From NCBI GenBank assembly GCA_025618425.1, contig CM046844.1, positions 10,174,558 to 10,238,557 on the forward strand: a stretch of DNA of 64,000 bases. Direction: 5' to 3'. This stretch comes from Heliocidaris tuberculata (Eukaryota > Echinodermata > Echinoidea > Camarodonta > Echinometridae). Every line of letters begins with the position of its first letter. Positions within the stretch are counted from its first letter, which is position 1. Under the pieces are notes generated by a model. It saw only the letters and a program-made list of their open reading frames with translations. It made no database searches and had not been told where the DNA came from. This document shows positions 32,013 to 45,980 of this stretch, piece after piece. Made by a program: the position numbers and the translations under genes.

Positions 32013-34195
32013 TTGAGCACAAGGAGATAGAGAAAATTTAATATATGCTTGTACAGCTTTGTTTGTTTGTTTGTTTTTATTTCCATAACAACATTAAAAG
32101 TTAAAATGTACATGGTAATCAGAATATGTATGGCGGATAGCCCATTTCAGTTGCACTTACATAGTGCCACTGTTCTTCCATGGGGTCCTTTGACATAATA
32201 AAGAAACACATGCATAACAAATATAGTACATGAACATAATTAAGAAAAAAACATAATCAGATACAATGGGATACCAAGACAAAAACAACCTTACAAGCCA
32301 GTAACAAAAACAACAACAACAACAACAACAAAACAAAAATAATTGCAACCAAAAAATTAAAAAAAAAAAGCTTTCACTTCGGTAGATTGGTGATGGTCAT
32401 AATATAGTGATAACTTTAACTTCTACATATTTACTTGAAGGTTCAATCAAGGTTACACATTTGAATTTCCTTTATGAATTTAATACAGCTTTCCTTAGCG
32501 TGTAATAGCTAGCATAGAATAGATGCCTGTTTATTTTGAACATGAAATGTTACATATTCAAGTAGCGTATAAAACATAACACTGTGTTTGCGTGTGTGTG
32601 TAAATGAGTTTTCACAGACATGTATGAATAAAATAATACGTTTAAGCTGTAACGTCACCACCCGAAAGACGTGACTGAGATTCGAACCTGGGTCCGATCA
32701 GAGTTAGTTTTTAGGCGAATACAAAGAGCTGCCCGTAGACGTTACCGCTAGGCCAACTCCTGATCCCTAACTAATAGTCCTACATTTCGTAGTAGGACTA
32801 TTAGTCTAGCCGTACGACACATTGAGAATTTATTTCTAAACTTGTTTGTCGAAAATGGCCTAAAAAGAAGAATAGGTGATTTTCATTTACCTTTTGGATG
32901 TGAAATGGGTAATCCTGTGAAAGGTTCAGGTTTACTAAGTGTAAAGCATATTTAAGTTCAATTCTCTGAATTAATTCTCTGACTTGATATCATTCAGTGA
33001 TGGCTTAATTCAATATATGTATTTTGGTTTGTCTAGTCTTTGTTGTAGACTTTTCGAAGTAAATTTAGACTTCAATACAATAATTGTCCATTCTTCTGTA
33101 GGTGAAGGACTTATACATGTTCCAATATTGTCCAGTCCTTTATAGATGAAATGTTTATCTTCATGTTGTGCATTATTCTTAAGATGAAAGTATCAATTTG
33201 ATACATTAACCTGATCATTTATTCGTGTCAAGTACATGTATTTATGATCCCTTTTATTTTTGCTCTATATTCACGTACTGAAGGACTATCTATCAGCCTG
33301 AATAAATTCAGCTGCTATACAATTCCAAAGCGGCGTTTCTGGTTACGGGACCTCTCACCCTTTAACGATCCAATATCGATATTTGTAATACTACATCAAT
33401 GGAATATTTGACTTTGACTTTTCAAGCCGAATAACTTATCTGTTATTTACAACAACAAAAAATCATTTTTTATTCAGTTTAAATTAAAACTCGAGTTCTA
33501 GTCATGCGATTACATTGTGAAAGAAACATTCTGGAACCAATTAAGAAAGGTCGGTTATGTATTACATAAGAATTGGTGTATACTGTAAGGTTTATAAAAT
33601 GATAGCAAACTAGTTAGCTCAATCTTGCTGAAAGTCAATTGAACGACTCACAGAAATGTGACTACACACACAAGTGGCATGAAAGTTTGGTCCAAACATT
33701 TGAGCTATTTCTCGTCATATTTCGAATATAAAAAGAATGAGAAAGCTCACCAATTATTTTTCACATTGTGAGAACTCAGTCTTCTCTAAAAACTTTTGAA
33801 TTTTCTTCTAAATTCATGTACAATGTATATGGGATTCCATTAAGATATTATGGGAATCCATTAAGATATTTCCGATATTAAATTCATTTGTCCAGTACAT
33901 AAGTCTATAAAAGCATTTTAATCTGACCCTCCTGATACTATTCATCTTTCCTCTCGCGTGTTATACTCACTATCCATTTTATTTTAACCTGTTTGTTGTT
34001 CTTAATTCTTTAAATAAACACTGTATAGCTGTTTTATTGTGCATATTCTTGTGAAACCAAATTTGCTGAATTTTGTCTGGGTTGATGAAATTTTCATCTT
34101 CAATTTTTTTAATGAGTGAAGGGTGAACCGAAGCAGATAGACATAGACATGTCGATAAGTGAAAGGATGAGAGAATGAGTGGGAGAAAGAGGAGA
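32013..34195. repeat. 2.2 kb dispersed repeat, copy B
   Basis: Direct repeat of window bases 1-2206, offset 32012 at the start. It differs by substitutions and small indels, including an expanded CAACAA tract near 32308 and a shortened region near 33570. The tRNA-like head and hairpin are kept at about 32660-32806. It starts about 27 bases after the MITE at 31798-31985. Confidence 0.85.
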
Positions 34196-34500
34196 GAAGA
34201 GAGAAAGAGAGGGGAGAGAGAGAGGCAGTCAAAGAGAAGGGGAGAAAGAGAAGGAAAGGGAGGGAAAGAGAGAGAAAGATCATAGGTAGGGGAGTGCTCT
34301 TTATCGCAAATGTCAAAGTTATAGACACGAAGAGAGAGAGAGAGAGAGAGAGAGCAGAAAGGGATATGGAGAGAGGGGGGTATACAGGCGGAATATATAG
34401 AGAGAAAGAAAGAACTAGAGAGTCAGAAAAATAAGGAGAAAGGGAGACAGAAAGAGATGAAGAAGTGAGACAGAGAGAGATGAACACACACACAAAACAT
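34180..34500. repeat. GA-rich polypurine tract
   Basis: GAGA-type sequence over about 300 bases. The 170-codon minus ORF (34002-34514) is its L/S/F-rich translation and not a gene. Confidence 0.85.
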
Positions 34501-34509
34501 ATAATTATA

Positions 34510-34513
<4 letters not shown>

Positions 34514-34557
<44 letters not shown>

Positions 34558-34577
34558 TATATATATATATATATATG
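34514..34577. repeat. (AT)n microsatellite
   Basis: Two AT runs separated by GTTT. Confidence 0.9.
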
Positions 34578-34765
34578 TTTATAAGTGCAAGGAAATAACA
34601 TATAATACAGCTTTTGCAACTCTCGTGGGAAATAAATACAATGCGAAAGGAAATTAGAGAATAATGTTTGTGTGAGCTTCACGTAAAGTTCCCCAGAGCT
34701 GTCCTCCTTTTGCAAAAATTTCAAAAAGGGAAGATAGTTTTGGGGAACTGTGGTTTAAGCTTCAC

Positions 34766-35665
34766 CAGTGGCGTATCTACGGGGGGGCAGAGGGGGCACG
34801 TGCCCCGCGCGGCACGTAAAGGGGGGGGGGGCGCAAAATACACAAAAGAGAGAAGGGAAAAGGGGAGAAATACAAGAAATTTCATGGTCCTTGAGGGTTT
34901 TTTGCGCCCCAGTCAAGGACAAAATGCGTATAAGAAATTATGTTTTATAGGGTTTGAACTGCGAACATTTTTCAAAGCTCGGTCGCTTTGCTTCCTCGCA
35001 TAGTTATGTTCAAGTTCTAGCAATATCGCGCCCCCAATGGCGTTTTTAAAGTGTTAACCATTAATTGACTCTAGTTGCTTTGCCCCCCCCCCCCCCCCCG
35101 CATAAGGCAGGAGCTTGTCAAATTTTGCTCCCCCCGATGGGATATAAGTGCATAAAAAGCATTTTCCAAGTATAAAACATTCGAAAAAAATCATAAATTT
35201 GCTTTGCAATTGTCTTACTAAATTCCTCAAATATATTTCTTCAGCGTTTCATTCATTTTGAGCCCCCAAAATAGGAACGTTCAAAATTTCCCCCCAAAAA
35301 ATATTATTAGGTCGCTGTATTCCCTTAGAGTTTTTTTTTTTGTTTTGTTTTTGTTTTTTGTTTTTGTTTTTGTTTTTTTTTTTTTGCAAGGGTAATATAC
35401 ATGATATACATAAGAAATTTCAATTTGAGGGTCGAAAAGGAGGAAAGAAATCTGCCGCTCGGTCGTGTTGCTCCCTGGCTTATACAATAACTCATCAAAT
35501 TTGGGCTAACAACCCCGATATATATGCATCAAAACTCATTTTCACGTAGTGCCATCATTTCTAAATTAAAAACGCCCATTAATCTTAGTTTGGGTACGTG
35601 GGTGGGGGGGGGGGTGCAGATTTGATAGTTTGCCCCGGGCACCAGAATACCTAGATACGCCACTG
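34766..35665. mobile_element. 900-bp non-autonomous hAT-like element
   Basis: 14-bp inverted ends CAGTGGCGTATCTA and TAGATACGCCACTG. Flanking octamers AGCTTCAC (34758-34765) and AGCTTCGC (35666-35673) match at 7 of 8 bases, the expected 8-bp hAT duplication. The interior has long G and C runs and the GGTCGCTT-type motif twice (34981 and 35460), but no transposase. Short ORFs inside are not genes. Confidence 0.85.
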
Positions 35666-35673
35666 AGCTTCGC

Positions 35674-37300
35674 AACCATAAATTATTCTCTCATTTCCTA
35701 GCTTCCGCGTTATTATTAGCAGGCGATGTTGTATCTGCTGCCTTTGACTCAAGACTTGAAAGAGAGTCCAAGTGGTCTACAAAATAATCTACTATAACTG
35801 TCTGTCACGGTGTCCGCGAAGAAATTGTAAGTCAGTGTTCGATAGAAAACTGTTCTTGGAACTCCATTAAAAGAAAGGTTAACACTGTCTTAGAAGACGA
35901 CCTGTGTTTTATGGGGAAGACAAAAATCAAGCCATTAGTAATCCAAGGACATTTCCCTAAAATGCTTCCACTGTAGGAAGAAAATTTAACCTGGAAATCC
36001 ATCATGTTTAATCAAATTAAATCATTTATATCCACTATAAAAACATATTACAAAAAATCAATTACAAATCAGTATAATAAATACTAGTGGCAGGATCATG
36101 AAAAGAAATTGACCCCTTATAGGGATTGATTAACTTTGTGAAAAATTGTGAAATGCCAGTGAATTGTGTGCAATCCTCTAACTACATTAAGCAGTTAAGG
36201 ATATGTGAAAGTATGAGAGAAAATGGAACCCGTTTACTATCCTAAAAAAATAGGAAAAAAGCTAGCTAGGCGAAAGGTATCGCGATCGATCGCTAGCGCA
36301 AGTCGCTCGGCTTCTTCACTGCGCTGCACTCACAAAAACCATGGACCCTACTACAGATGGACACTGATCGGTACCATAATGAATTCATGCACCTGGCTCT
36401 GTCAAAAGAATCACAATGACATTCCAAACATGCTTCCCAACTTTGATCTCATCACGACCGCCGCCAGTCAGTCATAAAAGAACCAGAATTGTGTCTAGAG
36501 AAATCTACAAAATGCATGCGCAGAAGAAAATAAATCGCTTAAAATAATGGAAATGCATGTGCAGTTGTGGCGTACAAATGAAAATTGTCATATATGCATT
36601 TTTCAGTAGGAAATTAGAAGTAGTTTACAAGAGAGACCTGTAAATTTGGCTGTAACATAATGATTTTAAACTTCATTTTGAAACTTATCCGATCCATTTT
36701 TCAGGAATATGAGGTAACAGGACAGTAGAGGATATATATTTTTAAAAGTTAGTCAAGATCAGACGCATGTCCACAAGACTGTCCACTTCTGTAATAATCA
36801 ATCTCATATCACACAAATTGTCATAATTTGGGGTTCGCTGCTCCTGTTACTGGTCTTAAATTACGATACGTTTCCTGAAATTACACTTCAGCGAAATGAA
36901 TTCGAAGAAAGTTAAAAGGTTCTTTTGTCTGTGACGATTCGTGATTACGTAATCAACATTGTCTCGACAAATGAATGTGCTCATGAACATACACATTATC
37001 AGGTGGCGGTAGTCATGATGTGATCAAAGAAAGGCTCCCGTTATTAGTCCATCTGTAGTACGGTCCATGCAAAAACCAAGCACCAGCGCTTGGCGATTTC
37101 AGAGCGGGTTTCCAGCCCGTGAAGAAATAGGGATTCGTTCACTGTATGGTATTCCGTGATAGAACCGTAAGAATTCTTTAGGGTTCAGTGGTACTCCATC
37201 CCCACATCAATGTTCAATCGTAAATATCTTGATATATAAACGACCGATCAGCTTATAAAACTCAGGCGATTTCTGTCTGACCTAAAGGTTTGCAATTTTG
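35674..37300. other. No gene seen
   Basis: AT-rich sequence. A CpG-richer patch at 36260-36380 contains GCGATCGATCGCTAGCG. The 84-codon ORF at 36223-36477 has no recognisable domain. Confidence 0.5.
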
Positions 37301-37398
37301 ATTACAGCATTAGCTGGAACAGTGATTTTTTTTTTGATTTTTTTTTAACCTGGGCAAAGTTAATCAATCCCTTTAATACAGAGTACATCAAAAACAGA

Positions 37399-37462
37399 AT
37401 GATACGACTTTGTAGAATATCAAGATTAGAGATACGACTTTGTAGAATATCAAGATTAGAGA
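37399..37462 (+). repeat. Perfect 31-base direct tandem duplication
   Basis: GATACGACTTTGTAGAATAT..AGATTAGA is present twice in a row. It lies inside the decayed retroelement region. Confidence 0.85.
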
Positions 37463-37529
37463 AAATCATTACACTAAGGACAGGAAGGAAGAAAAGCTGG
37501 GGAAACATATCATGCAATACACATCTGCA

Positions 37530-37790
37530 AGAAGGTGATGCAACTCCCCCATACCCTCTACCCCCTACGGTTCTCAGCTTTGCTGTGAATGCTTGTATAG
37601 ATTCTCTACCCTCATATTGAAATCTTTGTCGCTGGGGTAAAAGACTTACCCACAAATGCCTATTTTTATGATTTTGTCCGAACATAACCGGCTCTTTGAA
37701 CACATTTTGGCGCATTGCCCCTCCCTTTTGAAAAGTTTTACCTGGAGACACAACAGTGGCAAAGAAAATCTGGGTGAGAGATCACTTTGA
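37530..37790 (+). pseudogene. Decayed retrotransposon C-terminal fragment
   Basis: Broken plus-strand frames read LSFAVNACIDSLPS, NLCRWGKRLTHKCLF and, after a shift, EHILAHCPSLLKSFTWRHNS. The order ALP-(N)L-W-C..C-LEHIL..C-P..WRHD is the C-terminal zinc-binding part that follows the reverse transcriptase in a group of non-LTR-like elements. Stops and a frameshift make it non-functional. Recognition is by pattern, without a search. Confidence 0.6.
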
Positions 37791-37845
37791 TAAAGAATAC
37801 AAAGCTAAACTCAAAACTATTGCTGATATGTGTAAATGCGATGTC

Positions 37846-37874
37846 AGACCAAGGAGTAATGATAACTCCTTGGT
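37846..37874. other. Perfect 11-bp-stem hairpin
   Basis: GACCAAGGAGT, a 7-base loop, then ACTCCTTGGTC. No T-run follows and no neighbouring gene explains it. Confidence 0.6.
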
Positions 37875-38059
37875 CAGACCCAGAGTGATAAATAAAAAAT
37901 GAAAGACATAATACATCCCATGCAAAGATACGTTTAATGAGAGGTTTATCTCTAAAAACAAAATAAAACGACATTTTCAGCTTTAATTTACCTGTTAAGC
38001 CCGATTTAAGATTCGTTTTTTTAACATAAAATTGCGTCAAAGAATAAGTACTGCAAAAC

Positions 38060-38936
38060 ATAGCGAGATGGGGAAAAAAAACAACAGTCGTGATCGATAA
38101 TTGTATTTTAACACTTGGTGAGACCTAGCGTGGGTCGGAAAGGTTCGCTCGGCGAGCACCAATCACTGTGAGAGCCTCGCAACTCTCGCATTTTGTGGCG
38201 TTCGTCTTCCATGATACACCACCATGTTATCGTCCTGGAGCATAAATAGTCGTCGCTTGTCGCCATTACAACGTCATTTCAATATAAAAGTTCAAAATCG
38301 GAAGTTCGCTTTATTTTGTTAGTTAGGGGATAGATGGAAAAAGTGAGACCACGAAACACCTTCTGAGCAATTACGGTAACTAGCGGTTCATTCTAAGCTT
38401 TTGACGACTTGATATAGGAGGTTACTACTGGCTAAGTTTAAATCCGGATCAAATCTGCTGGCATTCACCCTGCTTCATTTGTTTTTATCATTTTGGTACG
38501 TAATTTTTTTTTAACATTATAAGACTTTAGATAAGGTTTAAAATAGGTAAAATGAGATTTGAAATCTTTTTACAAAAGTTAGAAGACGTTATCTATTTAA
38601 GACTGTAATTGATAAAGACATGTTTGTCAGCGAAAATATTCGCCGCTGACTGTCATTTGTTTGTGCTTTTATAAACTGAATATCTATTCACTAACGTTTG
38701 AAAATAGATGTGAAACATGGTAAATCCTCTATCAAGCAAAAGAGGATGAGACATTGACAGATCTATTTTTCTCGGTCACGTATCAAGCACTAAACAAGGG
38801 ATTTCAAAGAATGTGATTTCTATCAAGTTCTCTTTAATTGACTATATTCTGTTCGTCTGTAAATATAAACAATATACTTAGGCGTATGGGGAGAGGGGTT
38901 ATGAAAAAACGGCTAATATTATTCTTAAATTATTGT
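38060..38936. other. No gene seen
   Basis: A moderately CpG-richer stretch at 38110-38280 lies within ordinary AT-rich sequence. Confidence 0.45.
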
Positions 38937-39320
<384 letters not shown>

Positions 39321-39329
39321 CAGCAGCAG

Positions 39330-41140
39330 CAGCAGTAAAAGAAGTAGTAGTATCGGTATCATTATGACTCCATATATCAACATCTACGATCATCCCGTGA
39401 TATCCTGTATTAAAAGCTCGCCCTTTTTTTTTGTCTACAAGTCCACTATAGACATGATAGACGAATAACAATTTACCGAAGGTAATTTCACACCGAAGTG
39501 GATTTATTCTCATCATATGAAATCAAATTAAAAATATAATTTTGATATCATCATTAGTTTTAACTAGCAACAAAGCGTGACATTTGATTTCTCACGGTGG
39601 AAACTCCGACCGAAACGAATCAAGTCTATCCGTTTCGTTTGCCCTTTAAAAACTGTAATTGGAGACTGGTTAATATGAACGTGAACTGTGTGTAGCACAG
39701 CATACGTACGAGTTAGTCTCTTTTATTGCATAATAGAGTAATTTTAGAATACTAGGAAACGTTTTTCGTGTAATAACATTGAGAATTAACAATGCTAATG
39801 ATTAGAAACGTCTATAATAAGAATTGGGGTATTTCCGGACAACGCATCTTAATGCTCCATAACTGGCATAAGTGCAGGACTGCTTAATAAAGATATGAAT
39901 TGGCAATTATATACATTTCTATTGCCTCAAAGTCAAGAAAAGTTTTCTCTCCCCCCTCCCACTTTTTATTTTTATTTTTTTGTTCTATCTGAAACAATCG
40001 AATAACGGGCAGTAGTGCCATGGTGCCATCATTATTTTTTTTTTCCTTTTACTAAAGGTAGTTTATGTAATGCAGCAAAGAAGGTCACTTTCAAAGCCCC
40101 ACCCCACCCCCCCCCCCCAAAAAAAGTGACCCTCCATCAAGAGGGCTACCTTGAAAGTGTGAATGTCAAATTAGCAAGACGATTGGTTTCAGCAAAAGGC
40201 TTTCCCATGTTAGTCACGTTACATTTTGTAATTTTTCAAATCATTCAGAGCACTCTCCCATTAGTTTAGAAACAGAGGATATGATTATACCTCTCATGAC
40301 ACAACATTCACAAGTCATAATTATAAATCAAAGGACTAATTCTAATTGACCAGTCTTTGATATTTTGCGGACCATTTTTGGATCGTCAGCCACGTTACCG
40401 GTTACAGAAAATTACCCCTGTAAAATTTACTCACTCTTTGTGGTGAAAGTGAGCCAGTCCCGAATATGTTCTTACACCACTTTCATATGCTTTCATTTTG
40501 CAGTGATCTCAGGTTTGCTTTAATATTATTTTGAAATGAAGTAGTTGATTCATTTTAAATAAAGTGAACAATTCTAAAGAAAGGGCTGTCAGTTACGTTA
40601 CGTCACTCATGTTACACAGAGTTTGAGCTATGAGTGTTTTTATTTCCTAAGCCATGCATTTATCAATAGTATATAAGCAAATGATTTGTGCTGTAATATT
40701 CTAATTCTAAATGCACAAATACTATCCATGGGCTGCACCCCCCCCCCCCACTTTTTTCAGTAGACACGTAAAAAAAAATAATAATAATTTTCAAGGAAGA
40801 AGTCATTTCTAGTAATTGATAAAATTGATAAAATTAATATAAAAGACTGTTATTGTAGTGAGAATTCCTATAAAATGCAGGTAAAATGCTAAAGATATGA
40901 TTTGAATGTCCCAATATTTCCGATTTTATATATCAAAATCTCTCATCCATGTCCATTACTAGCATGTTTTCCATGATACAAATGGGCAATACATCCCCGC
41001 CTGACTTCTCGGGACTGTACAGCATTCTCTAAAATGACAGTCTATCTATCACATCTTCTACAAGTTCGTGAGTCTTCTTTCAAGATTCAGAATGACGCAT
41101 CAACTCTTTAGATAAATATCCAGGATTATTTAAAATCAGA
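39330..41140. other. No gene seen
   Basis: AT-rich sequence with C-runs near 40108 and 40738. No recognisable domain in any short ORF. Confidence 0.5.
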
Positions 41141-41149
41141 CGCTGTGGT

Positions 41150-42241
41150 TTGGGGGGGGGAGGGGGTACAGTGTCCCCAGTATTTCAGGAATTTGGGTAT
41201 CCTAGAAGTTCCCCCTTTTACATAGATTACTTTACAAAAGTGCTTCCTTTCCTTTATATTCCTGCCCGTTCCACAATCTTAAAATTTGATTTTATTACCA
41301 TTGATAACTGCCAGAGGCCTGAGAGGTGCCCCCCTTCTTCCTTGATAACTGTCCCCTTTCCTTAGTAAGAAGTGCCCCTTCCCCATTTAAAAGTATCCTT
41401 TATATTATAATACGTTCCCCTTTTCCAATCTTATAATTGCCCCTTTTCTTTTCTAATAAGTGCTCCCTTTATTTTATTTCTATAAACGAACCTCTTCCCT
41501 TTTCATCTCTCATAAAACACCTAATAAGATCTTTTCTTCGACAATTCCCTTTTAAATCATTTACATCACATGTACCTATTAATCTCTTTTAATAACTGTC
41601 TTTTTCCATTCTCACTTTTCATATACAAGAATTACCCCATTTCCGTCTGATAAGTGCCCATTTACCTGTGGCCATATCCTCTTTTCAAATTTGAGAGGTG
41701 CCCGTTCTAATTCGACAAGTCCCCCTTCCGGCATCTGTTAAATGACACTTGACATCTCTGATGAGTGCCCCTTTACACCTCTGATAAGTTTTCCTTAATT
41801 CATTTTGGAACGGGCACATTTTCTTTCTAAGAAGTACAATTCATTGTGATAAGAGCCCCTCTTCTTTATAAAAAAACAACAACAACAAAAACACCCCTTT
41901 TCCATTCTCATAAGTACCCTTTTTACCTCTGGTATAAAGTGCCAATATTCATGTGCGACAAATACCACATGGTTCATCCTCTGATAAAAATTACTGCTCT
42001 TTTTAATATGACATACTCCTGCTCCTTTTCTTTTTTGATAAGTGCCATTATCGTTCTTGATAAGGGCCCCTTTTTTCTTGCTCCATAATTTGTGCCCCTA
42101 ATTTATAGCGATTTAGAGCAACTTAACTTTAATTTCGTCAAGGCTTGCTTGCTACGCTCGCTCGCTGATATAGTTATGTTACATATTAGAGGTCTTTTCA
42201 GTCTCTCATGCCTAGACTGTTTTTAAACACCTTTCAGAACG

Positions 42242-42291
<50 letters not shown>

Positions 42292-42665
42292 ATAAGATGT
42301 TGTTGATCACCATGCAGCCTCACAGATCTTAAATTAATTAATATGCAGGTCATCAAAACCAACTGCAAACTTTGATGCTTAAATAAATTTTATTGGAACA
42401 TGTAAGAGAGAAACCTAATTGAAATCCTTATAAATGTAATCACAAAGTAGGGTATATATGACAATGTTTAGATATTGTATATTTTTCCCGTTGTAGGTGT
42501 CCCTTTTTTCCAGAAATAGCCCTTATCGGTGCCCCTAAACTTTGGAAATTTCCCCTCAATGTTGCGATCATACCCCCACTGCTTAAATGAATTTACGCCG
42601 GTGCATTAATGAGTGAAATCAGATCAGCCCCCCCCCCCCCCCCCCACTTTCAAAAACGCTCCGCG
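41150..42665. repeat. Degenerate tandem repeat (GATAAGTGCCCCTTT) flanked by G and C runs
   Basis: From about 41330 to 42090 the phrase GATAAGTGCCCCTTT and variants recur every 25-60 bases. A G-run opens the region at 41152 and a C-run closes it at 42628. The motif TTGCTACGCTCGCTCGCT at 42150 is shared with other elements in the window. A perfect (CT)n lies at 42245-42291. Confidence 0.55.
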
Positions 42666-44720
42666 GCCCCTGCTATCTGTAATTGACGTTTTGTCCAAAA
42701 ATTATTAGCTAGTTCAGTTGTCCTATCTACTGCTATTGTTAGTTGTGCAATTTTCGAAATGGGATGCCATGCATCATGTAGAATGAAATTTGTTGCCATT
42801 TTCTACAAGCATTTATTCAAAATAAAATCAGTCGGCAATAGAAATTTATGCTTGTCCAAAGCTTCGTGCACAGTTTCTAAATTTGTAAAATTGTCAAACA
42901 TAAAGCGAACCTTTCTGTTGGAAGGTTATAGCGCTAATGTATAAGCGTTCATGATTTAGACCTAATGAAACTGATGTTCATATTTAAATAAAAGTGATCA
43001 ATAAAGGCTTCGTTTTAGAGTCTGTGGTTGTGTCAACAACTAAACAAAAACTACCACGAGCTGCGTGGATAATTGATTGGATCTTATCATGATAAGAATG
43101 TGCACTCCGGCTGGGACGGACATAACGGAAGAGGGGGTGAATATTGCAGGAGGTATTGATCTAAATAAATATTTGCAAAACCTATATCATATCCCAGTGG
43201 CGAAAATAAGGGTACGTGAATTTCTCTTTTAGAGGAAATCGTAACTCCTGATTATTTTTTCCAGGAAAGAAAATTGAAAATTGATAACACAACTTTTAGA
43301 TTTTTTAAATAAAAGAAACTGCCCTAAAGTGCCTGCATATGATGTCATACTGTAATTTTATCTCATAGGCTAGATATCCATATCATGTCTATACCCTTTA
43401 TATGTATGACTATATAATACAGTCATGTGATACCTTTTGGTGAAATTACCATTTAAAGTCGGTATGAATGGGTATCCGGGTAAGTCTTTGTCATTTGTGA
43501 GGGTATACTTGAAGACCTTTGCCTACATATAATTTCTAAATTGCAAATATTATTCACGTGCTGCACATTTTTATACTAAAGAAAAGGTCGTATAAATGTG
43601 CATGAAAATAAAGATGAGTAAGCGATTTTGATCTTTGATAGTGACTCGGTTTTTATTCATTTTCGAGGATCACTGAAATTGGTTAGCATTCACTCAGTTT
43701 TGACGGTAAGATGGAGCTATAAAGCAACGTCCTTTTACATGTTTTATAAGAAAAGTGAGAATATGTATATTTCTTCTTCTTTCAAGAGGCGCGGCATTGC
43801 CGTCAGGGGCACTTTCAGGGGAGGAGTAGCCATAAAATGCGGATGAACAAAAAAATATACACACAAACGTAATGTTCGATTTCTATACCAGTATACTGCA
43901 CTTCGTTCATGTACTTTCTAAGAGATCCTTCAGAATGAGTTGATCCCATCTGTATACGATAATGATCATGGATATTACCTCCCCCATATGTGGTGAAAGA
44001 GCAAGTAGATTTCATGCTTTTGAAAGCGTATGGTGAAGGACTTCTTTGAAGAAAAAAAATCTTTTCAGCTGATAGCAACTAGTGAGGCACTGCAGGGCCT
44101 GTGCGCCGATTTATAACTACCCGGTATTAACTCATGGGTACCCGGTAAGGAAGAAAGTTCTTACGCTTTATTTAGCAACTTAACCTTGGCTAAATTAAAG
44201 CCGAGGTAATAATATAGTATTCACTGCTTTGATATCCTTTTGAAAAAGGCATATTGTAATTCCAACTGTTATTATTATTACAAGTGTTATAATATTATCA
44301 TCATCATCATCATGGTTGATCTTGTAGCCTTTTCATGAAAATGTCACACAGCAACTTTACAGCTGAGGAGGTATGATAGACAATGACCTGTGTAAACACT
44401 TGCGTTTCCGACATGCACTCCCTCTTAATAAATAAGTTTTGCCTGGTATTATGCTTATAATACGAGGTCGCATAGCAACTGAGCAGATTCTTTTTCAGTA
44501 AATAACCATGACGAGGTTTTAAACAAAAACCGATTATTAATGTAACAGGATTCAATGATCCTTTGCCTTTACGCATGATGCTGTTCCATGTTAATCATAC
44601 ATGTACTTTCTTTCGGGTAATATGTGATGGGAGATGTTGCTTTTGTTTATTTAGATATATATCTTCTTAATCAGTGGAGTCTTTCGGTTTAGATTTATCA
44701 ATGATTATTTTCGCTACCCC
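42666..44720. other. No gene seen
   Basis: AT-rich sequence with several short ORFs and no recognisable domain. Confidence 0.45.
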
Positions 44721-44730
44721 CACCCCACAA

Positions 44731-44775
44731 ATGTATATATATATATATATATACATATACATAGAAGATTGAGAG

Positions 44776-44828
<53 letters not shown>
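44731..44828. repeat. (AT)n and (GA)n microsatellites
   Basis: AT repeat at 44734-44752 and a pure GA repeat at about 44771-44828. Confidence 0.9.
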
Positions 44829-44830
<2 letters not shown>

Positions 44831-44936
44831 TACGCGTAAAAGCTACAATATCATTGTATATTTGTTTTGTTTTTTATTTTACCATTTTATTATTTTTTCT
44901 ACAAAAGGCTGATATGCAAGAATAGTTCATAAACAG

Positions 44937-45052
44937 CCCCCCCCCCCTCGTCACGTCTCAAAGTCACCCCCCCCCCCGACAACCGAATTATTAAAGTGGG
45001 GGGGCCCCCCCCCCAAATGCATTTTTGCCCCCCCCCAAGCCCCCCCCCCCCC
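44937..45052. repeat. Cluster of C and G homopolymer runs
   Basis: Five C-runs and one G-run of 7-14 bases within 120 bases. Confidence 0.85.
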
Positions 45053-45439
45053 ATTAAAAAAACAAATAAATCAGTAGTAAAGGAGTAAAAATCGTGTGTA
45101 TATTAAAAGCTTGATTGCTTTATTACGTAATTGTAAGCCTTTGTATTCATTTTTCTTGCATGGAGATCACTGAAGACAGATAAAGCATTCAAACTTTTAA
45201 CTTTAACGTATTGGAGGTTTTGTATTAGACGTGTTTAATAGCGAAATATTCTGAAAGGTGTGTACGTGCGTCTGTATTGTTGTGAGAGGGTGGGAAAGCG
45301 TGTGTGTGTTTTTTTAGGGGTGAGAAGACATGAGCCCTTGAAAGGTGAGCCCCCTTGAATGTTTGCCCCCCCCCCCCATCCCAAACTGCTTCCGGCGCGC
45401 CTGACAGGTATCGTGTACTATTTTTGTTTCCAGTGTATG

Positions 45440-45535
45440 CTACTACACTACTACTACTACTGCTATTACTACTACTTCTATTACTACTGCTGCTACTACT
45501 ACTACTTCTACTTCTACTACTATTACTATAGGGGT
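45440..45535 (+). repeat. (ACT)n microsatellite
   Basis: ACT and CTT triplets over about 90 bases. It abuts a SINE 3-prime end. Confidence 0.8.
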
Positions 45536-45539
45536 GATT

Positions 45540-45980
45540 GCAGAGCCCTCAGGGAGAACAGTATAATGAGGCTAACCTGGGTAAACAAGACCTGTTATCA
45601 TTATTATTGCTGGTTTTTTTTATATTTTTATTATAATTGTTACCAGTATTAATACTATTACTCTTCCTACTTTTTGCAACTTCTTTCATTATCATTTATA
45701 TTATTTTTTTAATTATTATTATTAATATAATTCTTATATTATCACTATTACTATCATTATCATCATCATCATCATCATCATCATTGTTATTACTATTATT
45801 ATTATTGTAATTGCTATTACTCTAATTATCAATACTATTACGGTTATCATATCATTACTAGTTTGATTAAATATCATTATCTTTATTAGTAATTCTACGA
45901 TAGTACTAGTATTAGCACTATCACTTTTATTTTCATCATTATAATTATCACTTCTCATTAAGGTCATGATTTTCATTGTC
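45540..45980 (+). repeat. SINE 3-prime end with long ATT/ATC-rich tail
   Basis: TCAGGGAGAACAGTATAATG and GAGGCTAACCTGGGTAAACA match the fragment at 13785-13850. The following 350 bases are ATT, ATC and ACT triplets, presumably a grown tail. Confidence 0.55.

Noticed and set aside
34002..34514. 170-codon minus ORF
   Set aside because: Translation of a GA-rich tract; low complexity, no domain, no splice context.
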